A DNA stretch of 64,000 nt from an uncultured Marinomonas sp. (GCA_947493575.1 CANLRQ010000001.1:222006-286005); one strand, 5' to 3'. Counted from the first letter of the stretch, positions 55,367 to 63,917 are shown. Translations and numbers: made by a program. Notes: generated by a model not told the origin, from the letters alone.

Positions 55367-56521
55367 ATGAAAGCCCAGTGGTTTAATGAAGTAAAGCAAA
55401 TCGGCGAGGAAAAATGGCAGCAAGCTATTGGTGAAACTGGGTATCCGTTTGCAAAATATGCATTTCATGTTGCTCTGGAAGAGAGCGGCAGCATCGGTGG
55501 TAAAACGGGCTGGTATCCTGAGTACATACTATTAATGGAAGATGACGAAACACCAATAGGCGTGGTGCCAACGTATTTAAAAACCCACTCACAAGGGGAG
55601 TTTGTTTTTGATTGGTCATGGGCCGATGCGTATCAACGTTATGGCTATTCCTATTTTCCTAAGCGTGTATGGGCTGTACCCTTTTCTCCAGTTACTGGGC
55701 CAAGGATTTTTACCTGCTTAGACCCTAATGGAAAATCGGATGCAGCTTTAGGATTATATGCTGTGGTAGGCGATTTGTTAACGCAACGTACTCAGCAACA
55801 AAAGACTTCCAGTTGGCACCTTTTATTTACTAAAGATCATGTACAAGAAGCATTTGAAGGCGAGCCTGTTTTGTCGCGTATTTCTTGTCAGTTCCATTGG
55901 TTTAATAAAGACTATCGAGATATGGAAGATTATCTGTCTCATTTTTCGAGCCGGAAACGTAAAAGTGCTCGTAAAGAGCGTACTAAGGTTACTCAGCAAG
56001 GTATCCATCTAGAGCGTAAATTAGGTAATACTCTGACAAAAGCGGACGTGGAATTTTTCTACGTATGCTACCAATCAACCTACGCAAAACGAGGTCAGAT
56101 GGGCTACTTAACATTGGCCTTTTTTGAACAGTTAATTGCGAGTATGGGAGATCAAATAGTTCTAGTACTTGCTTCTAGAGAAAGCAACCCCATTGCTGCC
56201 TCTTGGTGTTTCTTTGATAGCCATTCTTTATATGGACGTTATTGGGGATGTATAGAAGAAGTGGACTGTCTGCACTTTGAAGCTTGCTACTACCAAGGTA
56301 TTGAGTTTTGTTTAGAAAGAGGGTTACAGCATTTTGATCCCGGAACACAGGGAGAGCATAAAATATCTCGTGGGTTTGAGCCTGTATTTTCTCATAGCTT
56401 ACATTATATTGATCATGAAAGCTTTCGTGAGGCTATTGGCGCGTTTTGCCAAGAAGAAGCGGAATCTGTCATTCTGTATCATCAAGAAACAGCCAAGCTG
56501 TTACCTTTTAAAGAGAGTTAA
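55367..56521 (+). CDS. GNAT/FemAB-like N-acetyltransferase (COG3146-type)
   Basis: A 384-residue soluble protein. WSWADAYQRYGYSYFPK (near 85) and the C-terminal FDPGTQGEHKISRGFEPV (near 325) are typical of the COG3146 (peptidogalycan-biosynthesis-like) family. A basic patch RKRKSARKERTKV lies near 205. The fold is related to acyltransferases of the GNAT/FemAB type. The substrate is not known. It is 68 bp after aroE and likely its own unit. Confidence 0.85.
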   Translation: MKAQWFNEVKQIGEEKWQQAIGETGYPFAKYAFHVALEESGSIGGKTGWYPEYILLMEDDETPIGVVPTYLKTHSQGEFVFDWSWADAYQRYGYSYFPKRVWAVPFSPVTGPRIFTCLDPNGKSDAALGLYAVVGDLLTQRTQQQKTSSWHLLFTKDHVQEAFEGEPVLSRISCQFHWFNKDYRDMEDYLSHFSSRKRKSARKERTKVTQQGIHLERKLGNTLTKADVEFFYVCYQSTYAKRGQMGYLTLAFFEQLIASMGDQIVLVLASRESNPIAASWCFFDSHSLYGRYWGCIEEVDCLHFEACYYQGIEFCLERGLQHFDPGTQGEHKISRGFEPVFSHSLHYIDHESFREAIGAFCQEEAESVILYHQETAKLLPFKES

Positions 56522-56606
56522 TTCGGTTATTCTCTATTATCATATGAACCAAAGACGATTATTGTGTCGTCTCAAAGTATCAATTAAACCAATCTAAGGA
56601 TGTGTT

Positions 56607-57482
56607 ATGGGCGTTAAAAGTGCTCTGTATTTATTGTTGTTAGCGTCTATTTGGGGCGCGTCATTTTTGTTTATGCGTATTGGCGCACCATCGTTTGGTC
56701 CTGTTTGGTTAATTGAGGCTCGTATAGGTTTTGCCGCAATCTTTTTATGCATAGTCGCTTTATTTGTGAATAAGAAGCTGAACTTTAAAGAGAACTGGAA
56801 GCATTATGCGGTTATGGGGATTTTAAGTAGCGCACTGCCCTTTTTATGTTATGGCTATGCTGCTCAATATCTGACTGCATCAATGATGTCTATTGTGAAT
56901 GCACTTACCCCCGTTTTTGGTACTGTCATTGCTGCCTTGTATTTCCGGAAACCTTTATCGAGGAATACAGTTATTGGATTAACTCTGGGTGTGCTAGGTG
57001 TTGCTGTTATTGTAGGCTTCGATCCTGATTTATTTAAAGCCCAAGCTTGGTTTGCTGTGTTCGTCGTATTGGGAGCACCGCTCTGTTACGGTATTGCCAC
57101 AACGTATACACAAGTAGCGCGTTCTGTAAGCCCATTTGCTAATGCCCAAGGTTCAATGATTATGGGAGCATTGGCTTTGTTACCGATTGCGTTTATGTTT
57201 ACGCCAAACAGCACTCCAACGGTAACGGAGTCTCTAGCTGTTGTCGCTTTAGGTGTTTTATGCACGGGCGTTGCCTATCTAATTTTCTTTAAGTTAATTG
57301 ATGATATTGGCGGCCCTTCTATCTTAACGGTTACCTTTTTGATCCCTATTTTTGGTGTGTTATGGGGGACTTTATTTCTTGATGAAAAAGTAGGTATACA
57401 TACTTTTGTTGGTGGTGTTTTGGTTGTATTAGGTACGATGAAAACCACTGGATTCTCGTTTAAAGCTGCGTTAGCTAAGTAA
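56607..57482 (+). CDS. DMT superfamily (EamA) transporter
   Basis: A 291-residue membrane protein with about 10 hydrophobic helices in two EamA repeats: LLASIWGASFLFMRIGAPSFGPVWLIEARI at the start and the second repeat at about 150-280 ending VGGVLVVLGT. It is preceded by an AAGGA-type RBS. Substrate is unknown. A 17-bp tandem duplication starts within its last codons. Confidence 0.88.
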   Translation: MGVKSALYLLLLASIWGASFLFMRIGAPSFGPVWLIEARIGFAAIFLCIVALFVNKKLNFKENWKHYAVMGILSSALPFLCYGYAAQYLTASMMSIVNALTPVFGTVIAALYFRKPLSRNTVIGLTLGVLGVAVIVGFDPDLFKAQAWFAVFVVLGAPLCYGIATTYTQVARSVSPFANAQGSMIMGALALLPIAFMFTPNSTPTVTESLAVVALGVLCTGVAYLIFFKLIDDIGGPSILTVTFLIPIFGVLWGTLFLDEKVGIHTFVGGVLVVLGTMKTTGFSFKAALAK

Positions 57483-57499
57483 CTGCGTTAGCTAAGTAA
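57466..57499. repeat. 17-bp tandem duplication at the end of the DMT gene
   Basis: CTGCGTTAGCTAAGTAA occurs twice in direct succession (57466-57482 and 57483-57499). The first copy includes the stop codon, so the second lies downstream and does not alter the protein. Confidence 0.9.
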
Positions 57500-57616
57500 A
57501 TAGACGTTACGAAATAATTTAGGTGTGGAGGAGAGATAATGATAATAAGTAAACCGTCTCAAAGCCAATAATAGGTATATAACGATTGTCGTTGAGACGT
57601 AAAAAATAATAAAGGC

Positions 57617-58060
57617 TTAGCTCTTCTGAATGGATTTTCTCGATGCGCTTACTTGGCGAATACGTTCAGCGGGAACTTCTAATTGAACCAGTAAATAGGA
57701 TTTCAGTTCTTCTGGATAACCTTGCTTGTCTAAGGCTATGCTCATGCAATCTAGCCACATTTGCTTATCTTCGTAGCCAACATCAATATGTGAATGCGCT
57801 TGAGGAATACTGATGGAGCCGTATTTTTGGCTGTATAAGCGCTCTCCTCCCATCCACCCAGATAAAAAGCAAAATAGCTTATCAATAGAGAGCCTTAAAT
57901 CACTTGGGTGCATGTCTTTGAGCTTTTTAAAATCACTGTTGGTGCTCATAGTAAGGTAAAAATCTTCAACCAGTTTATGTAGGCCCTTTGTTCCACCAAC
58001 ACCTTGAAGAGTACTGTCGCCTTGTCCATAGCGTATTGCTTGTGGTTTTTCTGTCATCAT
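57617..58060 (-). CDS. Group II truncated haemoglobin
   Basis: A 147-residue globin. The N-terminal GVGGTKGLHKLVEDFYLTM, DLRLSIDKLFCFLSGWMGGERLYSQKYG, and HSHIDVGYEDKQMWLDCMSIALDKQGYPEELKSYLL blocks match group II truncated haemoglobins (YjbI/HbO type). The proximal His is in the HSHIDVG region, and Trp appears in KQMWLDCM as expected for the group. It likely binds O2, NO or peroxide. AAGGAG RBS 7 nt upstream. A small membrane-protein gene lies 41 bp upstream on the same strand. Confidence 0.88.
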   Translation of the reverse strand: MMTEKPQAIRYGQGDSTLQGVGGTKGLHKLVEDFYLTMSTNSDFKKLKDMHPSDLRLSIDKLFCFLSGWMGGERLYSQKYGSISIPQAHSHIDVGYEDKQMWLDCMSIALDKQGYPEELKSYLLVQLEVPAERIRQVSASRKSIQKS

Positions 58061-58100
58061 ATGCCTACTCCTTCTTATGTTTATTGTTTAAGGCTACATG

Positions 58101-58271
58101 CTACTTTTTTTCTTCTTTATCCATCTTAATTGAGTTGCGGTATCCACCGACTGACGCTAGTGCTCCAATGATAACACTCATAAAGAAAGGGATTTCAAAA
58201 AGCAAAGTAATGCTAAAGAAAACGATACCAACGGCTAAGCCTTCTACGACAGGTCTTAACTTCTTTTTCAT
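58101..58271 (-). CDS. Small two-helix membrane protein
   Basis: A 56-residue frame preceded by TAGGAG 7-8 nt before the ATG. It has a basic start (MKKKLRPVVEG), then hydrophobic segments (about 11-26 and 29-42), and a basic/acidic tail ending DKEEKK. It is too short for normal ORF lists. Placement directly upstream of the truncated haemoglobin gene suggests co-transcription. No family was recognised. Confidence 0.7.
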   Translation of the reverse strand: MKKKLRPVVEGLAVGIVFFSITLLFEIPFFMSVIIGALASVGGYRNSIKMDKEEKK

Positions 58272-58579
58272 AAAACAACTCCTAACGGATAAAGCAGAGT
58301 CACCAGTTTAATAAAATCTCAACAAAATTGCTGCATTTGTTATTTGTTAAATGGTTTTTCTCTTATTTCTTTTCACAGCAAGGGTGTTTATCATCTCTAT
58401 TCATTTTTGTGGATAAAAATAATCAAGTTCAAACACCAGTTAATAAATAATACATGCTGGTCTAAAAGACTTTTTAGCCAATTTTGTCCCCATTTTTTTA
58501 AAAAAAGTCTGTATAACACGTGAAATTACTCACAATGGATGAGTTTTATGAGTTATGTGTATAACTTTTTTAATACTTA
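58272..58579. other. AT-rich spacer with a perfect DnaA box
   Basis: About 300 bp without a gene. It contains TGTGGATAA at 58408-58416, a perfect but isolated DnaA box, and a 7-T/7-A self-complementary run near 58493-58506. No promoter could be assigned with confidence. Confidence 0.45.
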
Positions 58580-58662
58580 GAGACCTTTGCACGACGACTA
58601 CGCTTGTTAATGCTTTGTTAAAAACAGGCTTATCATCGCTCATGACTTAGTGCAAAAGTCTC
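58580..58662. mobile_element. MITE-like element, 83-bp copy 3 (best preserved)
   Basis: Ends are GAGACCTTTGCAC on the left and the inverse of GAGACTTTTGCAC on the right, differing at one position. The element is exactly 83 bp, the same as copy 2. Direct repeats ACTTA flank it on both sides (58575-58579 and 58663-58667), a perfect 5-bp target duplication. Its right end is 28 bp from the start of the MATE gene, so it may supply promoter or leader sequence. Confidence 0.9.
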
Positions 58663-58689
58663 ACTTATCCATAGAAGGAAAATAATTCT

Positions 58690-60054
58690 GTGCTTTTTTT
58701 TCAATCCTTGTTGATATCTTTTCGTAAGGATCACGCGGTTCACAAACGTATTTGGCACATGTCTTGGCCTCCTATGTTGGCAAACATAACCACGCCTTTG
58801 CTTGGGCTGGTGGACACCATGGTAGTTGGTCATCTTGGTACCGCTATTCATTTAGGCGCTGTTGCCATTGGTGCGAGTGTGTTTAGCTTTATCTTTTGGG
58901 CATTTGGCTTTTTACGTATGGGTTCCACAGGGTTAACGGCCCAAGCTCTAGGCAAAAAAGATTTTTATCGAGTACAAGAGTTGTTATTGCAGTCTGTTTT
59001 AATGGGGCTCTCAATTGGTTTGATTTTAATCGCATTCAAAGGCCCGATTTTAGAATTCGCCATGTATGTAATGTCTCCTAGTGAAGAGATAGAACCATGG
59101 GCCAGAGTGTATTTTGAAGCTCGTATTATGAGTGCTCCAGCGGTGTTGGCTGGTTTTGCTATTATGGGGTGGTTTTTTGGTATTCAGTATTCAAAAGGCC
59201 CGTTGTGGGTATTATTAGCCATTAATATTGCCAATATGGGGCTGGATTATTTTGCGGTTTATCAATTAGGGATGGCCAGTGATGGCGTTGCATGGGCAAC
59301 AGTTTGGGCACACTATATCGGTGTAACCTTTGCTATTGTGTTAGCGGTACGCCAGTTACGACAAATGTCGGGTTCTGTGTCTATATTAGGTTTGGTCAAA
59401 TGGCGAGCTTATATTGAATTGGTGCAAGTTAATCGGTATTTGTTTGTTAGAACCATTTTATTGCTCATCGCCATGACGTTTTTTACCGCCCAAAGTGCCC
59501 AACAAAGTGACTCTATTTTAGCTGCCAACTCAGTTTTATTAACCTTTGTTTTGATTATTGCCAATGCGTTAGATGGCTTTGCCTTTGCAGTGGAAGCCCT
59601 ATGCGGAGAAGCGAAGGGGGCAAACAAGGTCGAACAATTCAAAAAAACCATTTTACTTTCTTGTTTATGGGCGCTGATAACGGCACTGGGCCTCACCATT
59701 GTTTTCTGGTTATTTGGCAATAGCATTATCAGTATATTAACCAGTGTACCCTCTGTAAAAGAAGAAGCTGCCCTGTACCTACCTTGGCTTATTTGCCTGC
59801 CTCTACTTGGCATTTGGTCTTTCATGCTAGATGGGATTTTTATAGGAGTCACTTCTGTAAAACAAATGCAAAATACCATGGTAATCAGTGTATTACTGGT
59901 CTTCTTCCCTATGTGGTACATCACTCAACCTATGGGAAATCACGGACTTTGGTTAAGCTTTAGCTGCCTATTTGTCGCCCGTGGTTTAACCTTATATTGG
60001 TGCTATCAACAGAATATGAAAAACAATGTTTGGTTTGGAAGTGCAGACGCTTGA
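58690..60054 (+). CDS. MATE family efflux transporter (DinF-like)
   Basis: A 454-residue membrane protein with about 12 helices. The N-terminal MSWPPMLANITTPLLGLVDTMVVGHLG and FLRMGSTGLTAQALGKKD blocks closely follow the DinF subgroup pattern. The start is GTG with AAGGA about 10 nt upstream, giving the usual short N-terminal extension. It exports cationic compounds by H+ or Na+ exchange in the family. The MITE-like copy 3 lies directly upstream. Confidence 0.9.
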   Translation: MLFFQSLLISFRKDHAVHKRIWHMSWPPMLANITTPLLGLVDTMVVGHLGTAIHLGAVAIGASVFSFIFWAFGFLRMGSTGLTAQALGKKDFYRVQELLLQSVLMGLSIGLILIAFKGPILEFAMYVMSPSEEIEPWARVYFEARIMSAPAVLAGFAIMGWFFGIQYSKGPLWVLLAINIANMGLDYFAVYQLGMASDGVAWATVWAHYIGVTFAIVLAVRQLRQMSGSVSILGLVKWRAYIELVQVNRYLFVRTILLLIAMTFFTAQSAQQSDSILAANSVLLTFVLIIANALDGFAFAVEALCGEAKGANKVEQFKKTILLSCLWALITALGLTIVFWLFGNSIISILTSVPSVKEEAALYLPWLICLPLLGIWSFMLDGIFIGVTSVKQMQNTMVISVLLVFFPMWYITQPMGNHGLWLSFSCLFVARGLTLYWCYQQNMKNNVWFGSADA

Positions 60055-60145
60055 AAGTCACTCATTCTTACGCTCCCGCGTGGTAACGAGTTTATTGGGA
60101 TCATTAGTTCAAAAAGTAGGAACATGGTGTTTGTTTTTTTAAGAT

Positions 60146-60181
60146 AAAAGGTGATCCCAGATAAGTTTAGAATCACCTTTT
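60146..60181 (+). terminator. Hairpin after the MATE gene
   Basis: AAAAGGTGAT and ATCACCTTTT pair perfectly with a 16-nt loop, ending in a short T-rich run. A likely end of the MATE transcript just before the repeat cluster begins. Confidence 0.7.
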
Positions 60182-60486
60182 CTCGTTCCCACGCTCCACG
60201 TGGTAATGCATAGAGTGTTCTCCAAGTAATATTATGAAATCCCATGGAGGCTGTGGGAATCAGAGTAAAGCTGGAACATAGCGCTTTTCTCGTTCCCACG
60301 CTCCGCGTGGTAATGCATAGAGTGTGCTCCAAGTAATATTATGAGATCCCATGGAGGCCGTGGAAATCAGAGTAAAACTGGTACATAGCGCTTCTCTCGT
60401 TCCCACGCTCCAGCGTGGTAATGCATAGAGTGTGCTCCAAGTAATATTATGAGATCCCATTGAGGCCGTGGGAACTAGAGTATGTC
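60181..60486. repeat. Three tandem 107-bp REP-like repeat units
   Basis: Units begin TCTCGTTCCCACGCTCC at 60181, 60288 and 60395, a constant 107-bp spacing. Each carries a short palindrome (CCACGCTCC-GCGTGG type) followed by GTAATGCATAGAGTGT, CTCCAAGTAATATTATGA, and GAGGC(C/T)GTGG. A degenerate piece lies at 60070-60091 and an inverted short piece at 60571-60602. This motif resembles REP-like intergenic repeats seen in other gammaproteobacteria. Minus-strand frames over it are repeat-derived and not genes. Confidence 0.88.
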
Positions 60487-60570
60487 GATTTTGTATGGCA
60501 TTGGCGATATTCTAGTGCACGTGATTATAACGGTGGAAGTGGACTACTAAAAATTTGTAAGGTTTGGTAG

Positions 60571-60602
60571 ATATGCATTACCACGCGGAGCGTGGGAACG
60601 AG
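60571..60602 (-). repeat. Inverted fragment of the 107-bp repeat head
   Basis: ATGCATTACCACGCGGAGC followed by GTGGGAACGAGT is the reverse complement of the unit head. It sits upstream of the small membrane-protein gene, opposite in orientation to the copy after that gene. Confidence 0.8.
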
Positions 60603-60637
60603 TTTAATTTATTTGCTTATTATTCTTGAGGTTATTC

Positions 60638-60805
60638 ATGGCGCCTATTTTATTAATAATTTTTGTGTCGCTAATAATTTATCTGTCAGTTCTATTATTT
60701 TCAAAAGGAGCTGTAAAGATATCGTTAGTGAAAATAGAAACTCTTATTACTTTTATTGTTCTTTTTGTTTTTGTAGTGATCTTAATTATAGAAATGTTTC
60801 AATGA
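60638..60805 (+). CDS. Tiny two-helix membrane protein inside the repeat cluster
   Basis: A 55-residue frame starting MAPILLIIFVSLIIYLSVLLF with TTGAGG six bases before the ATG. A second hydrophobic helix (about 34-52) ends at IIEMFQ. A short basic loop (KGAVKISLVKIE) connects the helices. It is too short for common ORF cut-offs and lies between an inverted and a direct repeat fragment. No family is recognised; it may be orphan or horizontally acquired. Confidence 0.6.
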   Translation: MAPILLIIFVSLIIYLSVLLFSKGAVKISLVKIETLITFIVLFVFVVILIIEMFQ

Positions 60806-60816
60806 GCCCGAATTTC

Positions 60817-60907
60817 TCTCGTTCCCACGCTCCAGCGTGGTAATGCATAGAGTGTGCTCCAAGTAATATTATGAGATCCCATTGAGGCCGTGGGGAACCA
60901 GAGCAAA
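60817..60907. repeat. Fourth copy of the 107-bp repeat unit
   Basis: Begins TCTCGTTCCCACGCTCC and repeats the unit through the GAGGCCGTGGGGAACCAGAG end. It is about 422 bp from the start of the third copy and lies 13 bp from the sulfotransferase-like gene end. Confidence 0.88.
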
Positions 60908-60919
60908 ACTTATTGTTAA

Positions 60920-61558
60920 TCAACAGTTTGGCGCTTCAAATCCAAATCGCTCGATCTCTTCTCTGTACATATCGTGTATTTTGTCGACAGTTTGTCTTTG
61001 CCAGTCATTTGTTTGCGGGGTGCGGCCAGAGTTATTTTTATCAACGGGAAGCGGGTGTAATGGGAAACCAAATTTATCAGCTATATAAGTCAAACCTGCT
61101 AACAGCTCTTTATGTCTTGCTAATGGGCCATAACTAGGAAGAAGGATAATTTCATCAACGTCTAAGGTATATCTGAGCTGGCAAAGTATCAAAGTGTGCT
61201 GATTGGAAACACGGATGTTATCTTTTAAAAAGGATTCTTTAGGTGGGGGGCACCCGTGCATAACCCATTCATCAAATGACAGTGTTTGAAAAGATTCCGC
61301 ACAGACAACGCTTCGATAGAACTCAAAAAACGATTTTGCTCTATCCCAGGTATTCCTTACAACGGTAAAGGTGTTGTAGTTCGCCCATTTCTCTGGGTAT
61401 TGCTGTTGTATTTCTATAGGCAATTTATGGTTCACACTTCCTATTCTTTCATCATTCGGGGAATGAACATTTTGTTCACCCATTAAGGCATGTTTTACTG
61501 AATAGGATGCTGTTTTTGGGTTCTCTACAAAAATATATTGGTAAAAATCGTCTATCAT
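60920..61558 (-). CDS. Sulfotransferase family 2-like protein
   Basis: A 212-residue protein. The 5'-phosphosulfate-loop-like VENPKTASYSVKHAL (near 11) and the 3'-phosphate motif VVRNTWDRAKSFFEF (near 66) match the carbohydrate sulfotransferase (family 2) pattern, as does the C-terminal MYREEIERFGFE. It would transfer sulfate from PAPS to a sugar or other acceptor. It is shorter than many bacterial members. Divergent from the GNAT gene and isolated next to the repeat cluster, which suggests recent acquisition. Confidence 0.78.
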   Translation of the reverse strand: MIDDFYQYIFVENPKTASYSVKHALMGEQNVHSPNDERIGSVNHKLPIEIQQQYPEKWANYNTFTVVRNTWDRAKSFFEFYRSVVCAESFQTLSFDEWVMHGCPPPKESFLKDNIRVSNQHTLILCQLRYTLDVDEIILLPSYGPLARHKELLAGLTYIADKFGFPLHPLPVDKNNSGRTPQTNDWQRQTVDKIHDMYREEIERFGFEAPNC

Positions 61559-61678
61559 AAAAAGTCTGTATTTAATTAAGGTTTATCTCACAGTAAGGCA
61601 TTTTCAACTAATAGGCACGCTATCAAATGTTTCTAACGTTTGAATGGATATAAGTCAAAACAGCGAGGAGTTATACAG

Positions 61679-62275
61679 ATGTTAATTCAACAAGGGTGGG
61701 ATATTGAAAAAGCGCAATCTGTGGCTGTGCTTTATGAAGAGGCATTTGGCGCTAAATTTAGCCGTGTCATTCCTAATAAGTCCTCTCGAATTGAAGTTCT
61801 ATCGATGGGTTTTTTACCTGAGTTCTCATTTTCAGCGATGGCAAATAATGAGGTTATGGGGATCGCAGGATTCCACGTAGCTGATGGGTCATTGACTGGC
61901 GGAATGGGGGCGAGTCAATTAATAGAGCATTTAGGTTTTTTTCACGGGCTACGAGCGTGTGCACTTTTTAGCCTCTTCGAACGCACACCAAAAGAAAAAG
62001 AGTTAGTCATGGATGGCATTGCTGTAAGCAGCCTTTGTAGAGGGCAAGGAATAGGTTCGAGGCTGTTAGATCAAATTATCCAATATGCAGTAGAGAATCA
62101 TTTTGAAACCGTAAGATTAGATGTGATAGACAGCAATCCAAGAGCTAAAAAACTATATGAATCAAAAGGTTTTGTCGCTGTAGCTACTGAAAGCTACCCC
62201 TATTTGAAATGGCTAATTGGTTTTTCCGGATCAACGACCATGGAATTAAAAATTAAAGGCGGATACGCACGCTAG
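61679..62275 (+). CDS. GNAT family N-acetyltransferase
   Basis: Start 61679 has GAGGAG 8 nt upstream; the earlier ATG at 61640 does not. The 198-residue protein has the acetyl-CoA loop AVSSLCRGQGIGSRLLDQII (near 118) and the LDVIDSNPRAKKLYESKGFVAVATES block (near 147). The target is unknown. Its 3' end overlaps the convergent LysE-family gene by 30 bp. Confidence 0.85.
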   Translation: MLIQQGWDIEKAQSVAVLYEEAFGAKFSRVIPNKSSRIEVLSMGFLPEFSFSAMANNEVMGIAGFHVADGSLTGGMGASQLIEHLGFFHGLRACALFSLFERTPKEKELVMDGIAVSSLCRGQGIGSRLLDQIIQYAVENHFETVRLDVIDSNPRAKKLYESKGFVAVATESYPYLKWLIGFSGSTTMELKIKGGYAR

Positions 62276-62839
62276 ATACATTAAACATACGCCACCAATG
62301 ACGCCTACAAAGGTATGAATTTTTAACAATTGGAATTTTTCTTGCGCAACCACAAAAAGAAAACCACATATAAAAGTCCATATACCCATTGTTAAAGTAT
62401 GCAATGAAGCAAGATACACATAATTAATAAGGTGAGATCCAGCAAAGAGAGGGACGACAGTTAGGTAAAATAGCAGTGCCTTAACATTAAAAATGTTTAG
62501 CAGAAATGCTTCTTTAATACTGACAGGCTTTAATGAATCTGTGTTTATATTTTGAGACCTAAGCCCAGATAATAAGAGCTTAATACCAAGGTAAAGTAGG
62601 AAAATAATACCAAAGAGCTTCAAAAAGTTCAGAATATAAGTATTGTTCATTAACAGTTTTGAGATTCCTAGTCCCACTAGTAACCCATGACTTAAAATGC
62701 CTAGACCTGTACCTAAAATGACCTTCAGCACCCCTCGAGCACCGAAAATCATGACATTTGATATGTCAAGTGTGAAGCTAGCACCTGGAGCAAGTGCAAT
62801 TGGAACCATTACTAAGATGAATCCTTCTAAATTGTCCAC
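62246..62839 (-). CDS. LysE/RhtB family translocator
   Basis: A 197-residue protein with about six helices. The N-terminal block reads APGASFTLDISNVMIFGARGVLKVILGTGLGILSHGLLVGLG, where the usual PGP signature is PGAS. NIFNVKALLFYLTVVPLF (near 115) is the second family block. It exports amino acids or homoserine lactones in the family. The start appears to be GTG. It overlaps the GNAT gene end and lies downstream of the LysR gene on the same strand. Confidence 0.83.
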   Translation of the reverse strand: MDNLEGFILVMVPIALAPGASFTLDISNVMIFGARGVLKVILGTGLGILSHGLLVGLGISKLLMNNTYILNFLKLFGIIFLLYLGIKLLLSGLRSQNINTDSLKPVSIKEAFLLNIFNVKALLFYLTVVPLFAGSHLINYVYLASLHTLTMGIWTFICGFLFVVAQEKFQLLKIHTFVGVIGGVCLMYLACVSAFNF

Positions 62840-62898
62840 CTTCTGATGTTTCCTATGTTGGGTGATGCTTCTAATTAAGTGTCAAAGTATCCTTGTAT

Positions 62899-63780
62899 TT
62901 AATAAGAAGTCATATTATTTGTTTCATCAATTAACCATTGAATAACTTTTTCTCTAGGTTGATTGTCATTAACAGATTTTAGCGCCAGCAAATGATAAGC
63001 GTTATCTGAATTCTTACTCATTGAGGAACAAAGATTCACCAGTTTCCCATCCATTATGTCTTTTTCGACTAAGATGAGTGGCGATAGAGTAATGCCTTGA
63101 CCATTTATAGCTGCATCAATAGCCAGTGATGTTTGATTAAATTGCAAAATTTTGGCGTCATTTTTACCCTTAGAAAGTTCAAATAAGTAATCCCAATGAA
63201 AGTGCGCATCTTGAATCAGTTGCTGATTGAGTAAGTCTAATATATTCGTTATCGATGTGAGAGTTTCTGAATATTCAGGACTACACACAGCACAGAGGTT
63301 CATAGGAGCAAGTTGTATGATCTGAAGTTCAGATGAATAAGGTGCTTCTGCGATGCGTATGGCGATATCAACCCCTCCTGCTTTAAAGTCACAAAGCTTG
63401 CCACTTGCGACGGTATGAAGGTCAATATCTGGGTGCAATAATGCAAAGTTTGCGAGTCGAGGAACTAACCATTTACTAGCAAAAGAAGGTGTGACACTCA
63501 GTGTTACTTGATTATTTTTCTTAAGCAGCTTGTCTGTTGCTGTATCTATTATGGTCAGTGCTCGTTGTATTTGTTGTTGGTATTCTTTACCGCTATGAGT
63601 TAGCTCTAACCCTCTGGGACGTCGATAGAATAAAGGTGTTTTAAGTTGAGTTTCTAGGCTGCGTACTTGCTGCGCTACTGCGCCTTGGGTCACATGAAGT
63701 TCTTGTGCTGCTAGACGGAAGTTTAAATGACGAGAAGCTGCATCAAACATTTTTAATGCATTTAAATTACCGATTTTCAT
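62899..63780 (-). CDS. LysR family transcriptional regulator (GcvA-like)
   Basis: Start 63780 has AAGGA 5 nt upstream and gives 293 residues; the ATG at 63825 does not. The N-terminal HTH is LNALKMFDAASRHLNFRLAAQELHVTQGAVAQQVRSLETQLKTPLFYRRPRGLELT. The C-terminal substrate-binding domain (about 90-290) resembles GcvA-type LysR proteins. It probably controls the downstream LysE-family exporter. Confidence 0.88.
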   Translation of the reverse strand: MKIGNLNALKMFDAASRHLNFRLAAQELHVTQGAVAQQVRSLETQLKTPLFYRRPRGLELTHSGKEYQQQIQRALTIIDTATDKLLKKNNQVTLSVTPSFASKWLVPRLANFALLHPDIDLHTVASGKLCDFKAGGVDIAIRIAEAPYSSELQIIQLAPMNLCAVCSPEYSETLTSITNILDLLNQQLIQDAHFHWDYLFELSKGKNDAKILQFNQTSLAIDAAINGQGITLSPLILVEKDIMDGKLVNLCSSMSKNSDNAYHLLALKSVNDNQPREKVIQWLIDETNNMTSY

Positions 63781-63917
63781 CGTATTCCTTTTTGAATCAG
63801 TAGTATTTCTACAGTCTAAGAGCAATATGGATGATTAGTCAATAGAGATTAGAATGCATAAAATTCAACTAGTTAGTCAGCCCTGAAAAAGTCAGGTTTC
63901 TACCTAACTGAGTATCC

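Noticed and set aside
58508..58530. ACACGTGAAAT half-parS-like sequence
   Set aside because: Only the right side agrees with parS; the left half has several mismatches.
60006..60460. Two minus-strand frames rich in ALPRGAWERE and STASMGSHNITW repeats
   Set aside because: They lie over the 107-bp repeat units and their repeat periodicity follows the DNA repeats, so they are not independent proteins.
60592..60843. 83-codon plus-strand frame overlapping the tiny membrane-protein gene
   Set aside because: It runs into the repeat unit and begins inside an inverted repeat fragment; the 55-residue frame with TTGAGG RBS is better supported.
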